Below are positions 1 through 6,124 of a DNA stretch of 6,138 nucleotides, in pieces. A program made the position numbers and the translations under genes. Numbering within the stretch: the stretch's first letter is position 1; each line of letters starts with the position of its first letter. The notes under the pieces are model-generated. The model saw nothing but the letters and a program-made list of their open reading frames with translations, was not told the origin of the DNA and ran no database searches. Source of the DNA: Candidatus Altimarinota bacterium (GTDB lineage: Bacteria > Patescibacteriota > Gracilibacteria > RBG-16-42-10); assembly GCA_017984655.1 (NCBI GenBank), contig JAGNZB010000071.1:1-6138 (forward strand). The letters run 5' to 3'.

Positions 1-230
1 ATCATGGGCGATCGATTATCCTCAATGAAGCAATTTGTCAGATCGCCGCATGATTTCTGGTGCCTCATGGTAATATGTTGCTCAAGGTATTTGATGGTGG
101 GCATTTTCCTGGTTTTGTACAGGAAGTAAGAAAGTCCTTTAAGCAGGTCAAAGTGGTCAAACCCGACGCATCACGTGATCGTAGTCGTGAAGTCTATGTC
201 GTTGCTTTGGATAAAAAACTGAGTATATGA
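1..230 (+). CDS. rlmE: 23S rRNA (uridine-2552-2'-O)-methyltransferase RlmE/FtsJ, C-terminal part, interrupted by an in-frame TGA
   Basis: This is the end of a gene that enters from the left edge, read in the frame of codon 3-5. RlmE methylates U2552 of 23S rRNA in the large-subunit A loop using S-adenosylmethionine. Seen: the segment PHGNMLLKVFDGGHF matches the end of the Rossmann-type core (E. coli PGGSFVVKVFQGEGF), and KPDASRDRSREVYVVA matches the conserved tail KPDSSRARSREVYIVA. The catalytic Lys (E. coli K164) is the codon at 84-86 and the catalytic Glu (E199) is the codon at 189-191. Upstream of 51, the residues HGRSIILNEAICQIAA also fit RlmE in the same frame, so there is no frameshift. 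The oddity is a TGA at 51-53, seventeen codons into the visible part, which would remove both catalytic residues. The gene ends with TGA at 228-230, sharing ATGA with the next gene. It is either a nonsense allele/pseudogene, a consensus error, or a readthrough site. Confidence 0.82.
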
Positions 231-733
231 ATGTGACCTGTCCTCATTGCAATGAATCGTTTGATACCAGTATCAAGAAGCGCTGGCGGATTTCTTGGCA
301 AGGACTTTTTATGGCCTGTGTCTTTGGCTTAGTCATTGCTGCTGCCTATGCTGTTTTGGAGACTGTCAAAGATCAGCAGTTGGTCGCATCAGTCAGTCAA
401 CTGGGCGATAGTCTCAATCGTCCTTATAGTGTCTTCGAGCAGATTAGTACTAGTATTCAGGGCAATGTCGCCAAGCAAATTCGGGTGCATACTACGACGA
501 GAGATAGTGAGAAGTTGGCACAGCAAGCAAAAGACTTGATTGCGGCAGAACGAGCAAACAAGCCAACCAATTTGATTTTTATTTACTTCTATATCGGTGA
601 AGGAGATATGCCTCTCGATCGCTGGACGGCCAAAGTCACCTACATCAATTTTGCTGCAATCAAAAACTTCAGCCCCCCAGACTTAAGCGGCATCAAGACT
701 ATTGGGCCAGGGACTTATATGGAAACCAAGTAG
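227..733 (+). CDS. Hypothetical single-pass membrane protein with an N-terminal CPHC motif
   Basis: I do not recognise this 168-residue protein. Seen: residues 5-8 are CPHC, the first knuckle of a zinc ribbon, but no second Cys pair follows, so any metal site would be incomplete or formed between chains. A basic stretch (KKRWR, 17-21) precedes one hydrophobic helix at about 25-45, predicting a cytosolic N-terminus by the positive-inside rule and an outward C-terminal domain of about 120 residues. That domain has a helical, charged part (about 50-110) and then a beta-like part (IFIYFYIGEGDMP, then WTAKVTYINF). The start ATG at 227 overlaps the rlmE stop by four bases, indicating translational coupling; no Shine-Dalgarno is visible. 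The stop is TAG, and the AT-rich inverted repeat begins at the very next base. Function unknown; linkage to rlmE may be only operonic. Confidence 0.8.
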   Translation: MNVTCPHCNESFDTSIKKRWRISWQGLFMACVFGLVIAAAYAVLETVKDQQLVASVSQLGDSLNRPYSVFEQISTSIQGNVAKQIRVHTTTRDSEKLAQQAKDLIAAERANKPTNLIFIYFYIGEGDMPLDRWTAKVTYINFAAIKNFSPPDLSGIKTIGPGTYMETK

Positions 734-852
734 AAATTACAGATTATAAATTACAAATTACAAATTTAGCTCAGGGGACGGTTAGCAGGGACTTCATTCT
801 ATTCCCCCTGAGCCCTTCCCAATTTATAATTTGTAATTTGTAATTTATAATT
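734..852. repeat. AT-rich heptad inverted repeat with an inner GC stem
   Basis: The spacer between the 168-residue protein and the superoxide dismutase gene is mostly one foldback structure. The left arm is five 7-base units from 734 to 768 (variants of AAATTAC); the right arm is four and a half units of AATTTRT from 821 to 852. Positions 743-766 and 828-851 are perfect reverse complements over 24 bases. Nested inside is a 9-bp GC-richer stem, GCTCAGGGG (769-777) with CCCCTGAGC (805-813), around a 27-base loop, with a 14-base bulge on the right side. As RNA it would be a very stable hairpin and may act as a terminator. The heptad periodicity and two-level symmetry look more like a small dispersed palindromic element than a simple terminator. 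No coding potential is evident. Confidence 0.85.
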
Positions 853-866
853 GGGTTCTATGTTAT
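838..866 (+). promoter_or_regulatory. Possible promoter of the superoxide dismutase gene, overlapping the repeat arm
   Basis: A -35-like TTGTAA (838-843) inside the right repeat arm is followed after 17 bases by TGTTAT (861-866), a moderate -10 match. A second -10-like TATATT lies at 864-869. Either would place transcription start only about 20 bases before the ATG at 895, fitting the lack of a Shine-Dalgarno sequence. The region is so AT-rich that chance matches are likely, so the call is weak. Confidence 0.25.
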
Positions 867-894
867 ATTACCCTCGTATTTCTTATCTCTATTT

Positions 895-1488
895 ATGTAT
901 ACATCTTTGCCTTTGCCATACTCACAATTGACTGGTATTTCTGCTCGTACTTTGGAAATTCACCATGACAAATTGTATGTGGGGTACGTTAATAAACGTA
1001 ATGAAATTGAAGAGCAACTCAAGTCTGCTGACCGTAGCCAGGCCAATGGTACCTATAGCTTCTTTGGTGAATTGAAGCGTCAGGAATCATTTGCTGCTGA
1101 TGCAATGATTTTGCATGAAGCTTATTTCAATGTGTTGGGTGGTGATGGGCAGCAGCAAGGAGCTTTGGTGGATCAGATTGCCAAAGACTTTGGTTCTTAT
1201 GAAGCTTGGCTTACTGATTTCAAGGCTTGTGGGCTTGTTGCTCGAGGTTGGGTAGTTTTGGCCTATGATCTCAACGATGGTCGTTTGCATAACTATGTCT
1301 GTGATGCTCACAATCAGGGCGGTATTTGGGGCGCGATTCCAGTGATTGTACTTGATACATATGAGCATGCTTATATGATTGATTTTGGTTCAGATCGGAA
1401 ATCATACATCGAGGCATTCATGAGCCAGCTCAACTGGACAGAAGCCAATCGTGTTTTTGCTAAAGTGACAGGAGTGCAGTTGCGTTAG
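895..1488 (+). CDS. Fe/Mn-type superoxide dismutase
   Basis: This enzyme dismutates superoxide to hydrogen peroxide and oxygen with a single iron or manganese ion; no signal peptide is visible, so it is cytosolic. The 197 residues are close to the family's usual length. Seen: LPLPYSQL at the N-terminus, then EIHHDK, with His23 as first metal ligand; LHEAYF with His74 as second; and DTYEHAY with Asp154 and His158 as the last two. Gln141 in HNQGG fits the outer-sphere glutamine position typical of Mn enzymes. Oddities: the second-sphere His30 of human MnSOD is Leu27 (HHDKLY), the Trp in DVWEHAY is Tyr156, and the Gln-Asp spacing is three residues shorter than in human MnSOD; the gateway Tyr34 is kept as Tyr31. 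It appears monocistronic, between the inverted repeat and a terminator. Metal preference cannot be decided from sequence alone, so I give no sodA/sodB symbol. Confidence 0.95.
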   Translation: MYTSLPLPYSQLTGISARTLEIHHDKLYVGYVNKRNEIEEQLKSADRSQANGTYSFFGELKRQESFAADAMILHEAYFNVLGGDGQQQGALVDQIAKDFGSYEAWLTDFKACGLVARGWVVLAYDLNDGRLHNYVCDAHNQGGIWGAIPVIVLDTYEHAYMIDFGSDRKSYIEAFMSQLNWTEANRVFAKVTGVQLR

Positions 1489-1512
1489 TTTTGGGCAAGT
1501 TTGGGCTTTTTG

Positions 1513-1542
1513 AAAGACGGGTGGAATGCTGCCCGTCTTTTT
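1513..1542 (+). terminator. Intrinsic terminator after the superoxide dismutase gene
   Basis: AAAGACGGG (1513-1521) pairs perfectly with CCCGTCTTT (1532-1540) around a 10-base loop, and the stem runs into a T tract ending at 1542. It starts 25 bases after the dismutase stop and ends 17 bases before the end of the convergent serine hydrolase gene. On the - strand the hairpin is followed by a C and an A run, so it is better suited to the + direction. Confidence 0.8.
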
Positions 1543-1558
1543 GGTGTTACTGATCCGA

Positions 1559-2620
1559 TTATATGCTCCATACCAAGTCAGCAATATCACGTCTGACGAC
1601 GTTGATCCCATGTCTGTCTGTTGGACGAGTCGGGAATGTTCGATTGCTGAGTAGTGTGAAGGCGATTCCTCGGTGTCGATCGCTGACAATCACCGTACCA
1701 GTGAATCCCGTTTTGCCAATTGTAGTTGTAGCGCAATGTGATCCCATGTACTGAGGTTGGTTGAGTTCAATGCCAAGTCCATGTGAGCTGCCAATTGGGG
1801 CTAACTGATTTATTTCTAATTCTTGGATTCTTGTCTGTCTCAGTAGTCTGTGGTTCTTATATACGCCATCATGAAGTAGCATGGACAAGGCATTGAGCAC
1901 ATCATCTGCAGTACTGAATGTACCGGCACAGCCTGGTTGGAATGATGGTTGTAGTGCTGATGCACATTCATCGTGCACTTTTCCCTGTACAAGCCCTCTA
2001 GCATTGATTTCTGTCGGTATAACTAGACTTGGATTCTTGGGGCTGAATGTCGTATGTGTCATCTCCAGAGGATCGAAGACAGATTCTTGGGCTGCATCCA
2101 CTAGTGATTTGTTGAGGATTCTCTGCAGTATCATGCCAAGAAGGATGCTGGGTGTATTGGAGTAGTGAAATTTACTGCCAGGGACAAAAGCAGTTTCGGT
2201 ATCAAAGAGTACCTTGATGATAGTCTCCGGAGATTCGTTGATCAAAGCTGCTAATGGTTGATCACGTTTGAGTAGGTATGTGTAGGTGAGGAGATTATGA
2301 ATTGTGGCTTGTTCTGAGGACTTTGATGTCATCTCTGGTAAATAGTGGCGTATTGGATCGTGAATGCCTAGTTTACCTTGGTCAATCAGTTGCAGTGCCA
2401 ATAAGTTGGTGGGAATCACTTTGGTTAAGGATGCTACATCGAAGATGCTTTCTCTGCTGGTCAGTGGGCTGTTCTGCTCATAAGTGTGATGGCCAATGGC
2501 AATGAGGTCCCGCTCACCGTTCTTATTGATAATTCCGAAAACACAGCCGGGAAAAACATGCTCCTTGACTGCTACTTCTAGTCTGGCTTTGACTTTGGTT
2601 CCAAGGGCTGATGGCAACAT
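1559..2620 (-). CDS. Serine hydrolase of the class C beta-lactamase/penicillin-binding protein fold
   Basis: A 353-residue member of the beta-lactamase-related serine hydrolase family (esterases, DD-peptidases, class C beta-lactamases). Seen: the SxxK motif SLTK with nucleophile Ser64 and Lys67 in FDVASLTK; the YxN motif Tyr153-Ser-Asn155; and GKTGFTG at 302-308, with Lys303-Thr-Gly as the third box. Many esterase-type relatives have His-Thr-Gly there, so the Lys is closer to penicillin-interacting enzymes. Helical HDPIRHYLPE (87-96) and LLTYTYLL (110-117) match the region after the nucleophile. No signal peptide or membrane anchor is visible, so a cytosolic location is inferred, which argues against a true resistance enzyme. 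ATG at 2618-2620 is the only usable start: no ATG, GTG or TTG lies between it and the upstream in-frame TGA. No Shine-Dalgarno is seen. Natural substrate unknown. Confidence 0.92.
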   Translation of the reverse strand: MLPSALGTKVKARLEVAVKEHVFPGCVFGIINKNGERDLIAIGHHTYEQNSPLTSRESIFDVASLTKVIPTNLLALQLIDQGKLGIHDPIRHYLPEMTSKSSEQATIHNLLTYTYLLKRDQPLAALINESPETIIKVLFDTETAFVPGSKFHYSNTPSILLGMILQRILNKSLVDAAQESVFDPLEMTHTTFSPKNPSLVIPTEINARGLVQGKVHDECASALQPSFQPGCAGTFSTADDVLNALSMLLHDGVYKNHRLLRQTRIQELEINQLAPIGSSHGLGIELNQPQYMGSHCATTTIGKTGFTGTVIVSDRHRGIAFTLLSNRTFPTRPTDRHGINVVRRDIADLVWSI

Positions 2621-2828
2621 AGAGTGATTCTGTGGTTTTTGAACTACAGTACCATGAGTGTCCCAAGGGTAAAACTGTGTTTGTAATGTGTCTCAGTTAG
2701 AACGGCGAGTGTGAGGGATGGTTCGAGCTGGGGTACCATAGTAAAGGAAGTTAGAATGTTCCTATGTGTTGGTGATGGCCTCAACACTGTTGTAAGCTAA
2801 TTGTAATTCTTTTAACTGCTGTTTCCCC
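2621..2828. other. Divergent intergenic spacer, presumed promoter region
   Basis: This 208-base spacer separates two genes that point away from each other, so it should hold both promoters. I cannot pick convincing -35/-10 pairs. Visible structures are a 6-bp stem, GTGTTG (2766-2771) with CAACAC (2782-2787), and a 5-bp AGGAA/TTCCT stem (2745-2749, 2759-2763). Neither has a T tract. No tRNA or riboswitch consensus is recognised. Confidence 0.4.
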
Positions 2829-3161
2829 ATGTCGTTTATCAGTCCCAAGCTGTTGTTTTTTGTCTTAGTCATCATCGCGGCTTTTCTTGAAGTCGTTGGG
2901 GACGTGTTTTTCAAAAAATGGAGTAATGGTCAGGGGATTTCATTGCTGCTGTGGGGTATGTTGATTTATGGTCTCGGTACTCTCTTTTGGGTGATCTCAC
3001 TCAAATACGAACTGCTATCCAAAGCGATCTCGATTTTTACAGTACTAAATCTGATCAGTATTGTGCTCATTGGTGTGATTTTCTTCCAAGAAGACCTCAC
3101 CTTGATCAACAAGCTGGGTATTCTTCTGGGTGTGGTAAGTGTGATTTTGTTGGAGGTGTAA
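2829..3161 (+). CDS. SMR-like small membrane transporter of the DMT superfamily
   Basis: The 110 residues have the length and four-helix layout of small multidrug resistance proteins (EmrE is 110): hydrophobic segments at about 8-28, 36-57, 65-85 and 92-109. Family knowledge: SMR proteins work as antiparallel dimers that exchange protons for cationic substrates through one membrane-embedded Glu in helix 1. Seen: Glu21 in AAFLEVVGDVFFKKWS aligns with EmrE Glu14 (AILAEVIGTTLMKFS). In helix 3, the substrate-stacking Trp63 of EmrE aligns with Phe70 and its GVG kink with VLN, so this is probably not a classical multidrug exporter. A relative of half-length EamA-type or lipid-carrier flippase subunits (ArnE-like) is an alternative. 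ATG at 2829 has no Shine-Dalgarno. The gene ends 12 bases from a convergent gene with no visible terminator between them. Confidence 0.8.
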   Translation: MSFISPKLLFFVLVIIAAFLEVVGDVFFKKWSNGQGISLLLWGMLIYGLGTLFWVISLKYELLSKAISIFTVLNLISIVLIGVIFFQEDLTLINKLGILLGVVSVILLEV

Positions 3162-3173
3162 TGACTGAACTGA

Positions 3174-3827
3174 TTAAAGGAGATAGTCAGAAATATCTGC
3201 TAATTTCTCCAGTTGCGGACAATCAATATCTGGATTTGGTTTAGATATATTCACCAAAATACAACGTATGCCCAGGGCATTGGGGATCGTGAAGTCGGTC
3301 TTTTCACGGTCACCAATGTATACCAATTGCTCTGGTCTGTGGTTTTGGTGAATGCTGAGCCAGTCTTGAAATGCTGTGCCATCTGCTTTGCTAATTTCTC
3401 CTGCGATTACGTGGTCAAATGTGGCTAAAGGAATCTCCATGTGGCGTAGCTTTGCTTCCATTATGTTTGTTGTCGATCCCGTAATCAGGTCTAGGGCGCG
3501 ATACTTTTTTTTGATTAATCTTAATAATGTTAGTGTTGCTGCATTGGGTGCCAAGAAGGTACTGATATCAGCTCTCTCTAGGGCTTCCTGTACGATTTCT
3601 TTACTGTTGGGGATGCCAAGTTTAGCAAGGCTTTGGCTACCACTCAGTCCTGCTCCTGCTTGATAGAGATCAGTAAACAAATTCTTTGCTTCATCGATAG
3701 AGCAGTGGAGATGTTCGGCAATGCGTTCATAAATATACGCTTGAATCGCTTGATCAATAGCTGGTGATTTGGGATAGAGTGTTTGATCAAGGTCAAAGCC
3801 CACTACCGCAATGTCAATGAGCTTCAT
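3174..3827 (-). CDS. HAD-superfamily hydrolase, pyrimidine 5'-nucleotidase-like
   Basis: HAD phosphatases hydrolyse phosphomonoesters through an aspartyl-phosphate intermediate. All four motifs are visible in this 217-residue protein: motif I FDLDQTLYP with nucleophile Asp12 and acid/base Asp14; motif II Thr116 in LITGST; motif III Lys147 in ISKADG; motif IV GDREKTD with Asp173 and Asp178 for magnesium. The DxDxTLYP form followed by a helical cap (about 20-90) containing LYQAGAGLSG resembles the pyrimidine 5'-nucleotidase (SDT1-like) branch, which dephosphorylates UMP/CMP-type nucleotides. The start ATG (3825-3827) overlaps the TGA of the upstream thymidylate-synthase-like gene by four bases, so the two are almost certainly co-transcribed and translationally coupled. 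That neighbour supports a pyrimidine nucleotide or related phosphate substrate, but this is inference; phosphoglycolate-type phosphatases share the motifs. No Shine-Dalgarno is visible. Confidence 0.88.
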   Translation of the reverse strand: MKLIDIAVVGFDLDQTLYPKSPAIDQAIQAYIYERIAEHLHCSIDEAKNLFTDLYQAGAGLSGSQSLAKLGIPNSKEIVQEALERADISTFLAPNAATLTLLRLIKKKYRALDLITGSTTNIMEAKLRHMEIPLATFDHVIAGEISKADGTAFQDWLSIHQNHRPEQLVYIGDREKTDFTIPNALGIRCILVNISKPNPDIDCPQLEKLADISDYLL

Positions 3828-6124
3828 AGAAGAGATTGGGTATAGGCCGTGTAGAAGAGACTGAGGTCACCAAGGGGGACTTCTAGTTGGTCTGAAAATA
3901 ATGTCGCAATATAATTGAGTAATTGGATATCATTCTCTCGTTGAGATAGTGATCTGTTGGTACATACTGCTGTAGCATGGATTTTTTTGCCAAATACATT
4001 GATTTGTAAGAATACTAATTGGTCACTTTGGGGATCATCATCGTTGGCATGATAGGTACTGAGTACAGGATTATTATGAGAGAGGCCTTTTTCATACAAG
4101 TAGGTAATTGCTTTCTTGATGATGTTTTGGTCTCGATAATTTTCCATTCTGGTTAGCCATGGATGCTCAGGTGTTTTTCTATTTGCTGTCAGTGAGTGAT
4201 GCTGGTAGGCAACACCATAGTTGTCGGTGGGGGGGCTAATGTTCTCACCCAACAAATATGGCCCACTGGTAGTGTCGGTTAGTTCTGTTGGTTTTGATGG
4301 CTCAGCCAAAAGCTTCTTTGTTCTTTGTTCTTCAGTCAACAATAAGATATTGGCTCTACTTGATAACATAAACATGTCACCGGTACTGATTGCTAAGGTG
4401 TCGGCAATGGTGGTGGTGTAGGCATCATACAAGCCGAAGATATTTTCAGGATATGCATTTACCGTATTGTGCGCTCTGGCAATGTGGAAGCTGAATAACT
4501 TCTGATTGTTGATCCAGAAGATGTCATGGGTGAGACACGGATCGTGACTAAACTCCATTTTTCCAGTAATCGGATTAATACTGCTGCTCATGTCAGCAGA
4601 CGGGTCAAACCTCTGGACAATTACAGCTTGGGTTGGGTTGCGTTGTAGGGCTGCTGCTGCCTGTTCTAACTGGTCAAATCCAAAGAAGGCTCTCGTTCTC
4701 TCTCCATAGCTATACGATCCATCATGATCATAGCGCAAGAGTTGCTGCTTGTAGGCTTCTCGCATTTCCACTGTGGTCTGATCACCTTGCTGGTAGACAG
4801 CTGGTAAGAGAGCGAGTGCTTGATCCATTTTTCGATACACAGCCAATACACTGGCACTGCGAGCTAGGCCTTTCCACGGATCGCCGTGTTCCTCGGTCAA
4901 GCCTCTGGTGTAGAGTTGCTGTAGTAGGGATTTGTGCGTGGTAAGAAAAGTGTCGCTGTCAGCAATCAGGAGTGGTAGCTCGGTAGTATTGATTTTGAAA
5001 AGGTTGGGGAAGTCCTGCATGAATAAATAGCCGAGCTTGGCTGCTGTATGAGCTCTAGCTAGCTGGCTACCAACATCAATTCTATGGAGGATATCCATTT
5101 CGTATGCTTCAAATCGGTTCATTTCTACCAACTTTTCAATCAGAGCAGTAAATGAAGTAGATCTGAGATCAAAGACCGCTTCGCATATGTCATATGCCAA
5201 GCACATGAGTGAGATCGTGCTGCCATCAATGCCGATTCGGTAGTAGTATTTCTTGTCAGTTTGAAGAAATACTCGTGATTGCAGTGGTGCTTGCGCTTCA
5301 GGGAATGAGTTCTGGATAGGCGTAGTAAGGTGGGGGACTTCGATATTGTCTTCAATTTGTGCTCGAACCAGTCCTAATTCTGCCCCCAATAACAACTGTT
5401 GTTGAGGAGACAGTAAATCTTTTTTAGGGCCGAGAGTCTTCATTAAGCTATAACCTAATAAAAAGTCATCCGGACCTTCCAATACCAGCTTCTGTCCATC
5501 TATTGCTATTGATAAGACTATATTCTTTCCTGATGCTCGAACTTCGAATGGTGTTGGAAATGTTTTTTCTGGAGCATCGATAGCGATCTTGGGTGGTTGG
5601 AGTTGTTGGAACTCTTTTACGTCCAGCTCTATTACTGTTTTTTCAGCCATGGGGAGATCCTTGATCAGGGTAAGTACTTCTTTCAAAGAATCGTAATAGA
5701 TTTTGTCTTTTTGATTGATCTTTTGAATAGTAGCAAACAAGTTTTGGTCAACTTTTGGTTGTAGCCATGCTAAATAATCTGCAATGATTTGGTTGGAAAA
5801 CTTACTTTTGTGGGTGAAAAGGGGGATGACTGTAATCGTGTTTCTAAAGGTTTCTAATAATTTTATTGAGATGTTGGGATAGTGCGCACTGGCTGCTCTG
5901 CCCCCGTTAATGTAGTTGCCATTTTTGTCTGTTTGGTAGCCTTGCATCAATGCTACAAGGAGGTTTGTGCTTGGTGAGAATGTCAGTCCTTCTTCTGCGA
6001 AAAGAATCAAATACTTCAGTGTGGGGTGTACTAAACAATTGATGATCATGCGTTCGGCACCATCTCGATTCACTATCAAAGAACCGAGCGCTGTCACATC
6101 CTCACGATATGCATCTTCCAGCAT
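3824..6124 (-). CDS. Multidomain thymidylate synthase-like protein: MtrA-like + two DUF4346-like repeats + TS core + degenerate TS repeat
   Basis: Residues 1-125 resemble subunit A of methanogen methyl-H4MPT:coenzyme M methyltransferase (GAERMIINCLVHPTLKYLIL, then the NG..I.GG segment and FRNTITVI). About 190-257 and 282-371 look like two copies of the DUF4346 domain: IDG strands, then helices ending GAELGLVRA and GSQLARAHT. Residues 466-600 form a thymidylate synthase core: YSYGERTRAFFGFDQ, catalytic Cys530 in DPC, Arg550 (E. coli Arg166), Asn561 (Asn177, uracil recognition). About 664-766 repeat that core without Cys or Arg. Thymidylate synthase makes dTMP from dUMP with methylene-tetrahydrofolate; this version probably transfers a C1 unit to a pyrimidine nucleotide, but key ligand residues differ, so the substrate is open. 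ATG 6122-6124 is the first start, but the frame stays open to the window edge and MtrA proteins extend further N-terminally, so the real start may lie outside. It is coupled to the HAD gene by ATGA. Confidence 0.85.
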   Translation of the reverse strand: MLEDAYREDVTALGSLIVNRDGAERMIINCLVHPTLKYLILFAEEGLTFSPSTNLLVALMQGYQTDKNGNYINGGRAASAHYPNISIKLLETFRNTITVIPLFTHKSKFSNQIIADYLAWLQPKVDQNLFATIQKINQKDKIYYDSLKEVLTLIKDLPMAEKTVIELDVKEFQQLQPPKIAIDAPEKTFPTPFEVRASGKNIVLSIAIDGQKLVLEGPDDFLLGYSLMKTLGPKKDLLSPQQQLLLGAELGLVRAQIEDNIEVPHLTTPIQNSFPEAQAPLQSRVFLQTDKKYYYRIGIDGSTISLMCLAYDICEAVFDLRSTSFTALIEKLVEMNRFEAYEMDILHRIDVGSQLARAHTAAKLGYLFMQDFPNLFKINTTELPLLIADSDTFLTTHKSLLQQLYTRGLTEEHGDPWKGLARSASVLAVYRKMDQALALLPAVYQQGDQTTVEMREAYKQQLLRYDHDGSYSYGERTRAFFGFDQLEQAAAALQRNPTQAVIVQRFDPSADMSSSINPITGKMEFSHDPCLTHDIFWINNQKLFSFHIARAHNTVNAYPENIFGLYDAYTTTIADTLAISTGDMFMLSSRANILLLTEEQRTKKLLAEPSKPTELTDTTSGPYLLGENISPPTDNYGVAYQHHSLTANRKTPEHPWLTRMENYRDQNIIKKAITYLYEKGLSHNNPVLSTYHANDDDPQSDQLVFLQINVFGKKIHATAVCTNRSLSQRENDIQLLNYIATLFSDQLEVPLGDLSLFYTAYTQSLL

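Noticed and set aside
1559..2620. Beta-lactam resistance gene
   Set aside because: The fold motifs are present, but there is no signal peptide, and the family is dominated by esterases and peptidases; resistance cannot be inferred.
2715..2740. tRNA T-arm-like or T-box-like string (GGTTCGAG ... GGGTACCA)
   Set aside because: The bases flanking the TTCGA loop do not pair, no acceptor stem or anticodon arm is found, and no T-box specifier structure or terminator follows.
2621..2760. N-terminal extension of the serine hydrolase upstream of its ATG
   Set aside because: The frame is open for about 25 codons to a TGA and continues in a coding-looking way beyond it, but it contains no start codon before that stop, and the family N-terminus fits the ATG at 2620.
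2745..2787. Short stems AGGAA/TTCCT and GTGTTG/CAACAC as terminator or operator
   Set aside because: Stems of only 5-6 bp with no T tract; such pairings are expected by chance.
1559..6124. Other open frames overlapping the - strand genes on the + strand (for example 1881-2165, 3376-3663, 4633-4944)
   Set aside because: They are antisense to strongly supported genes and show no recognisable domain.
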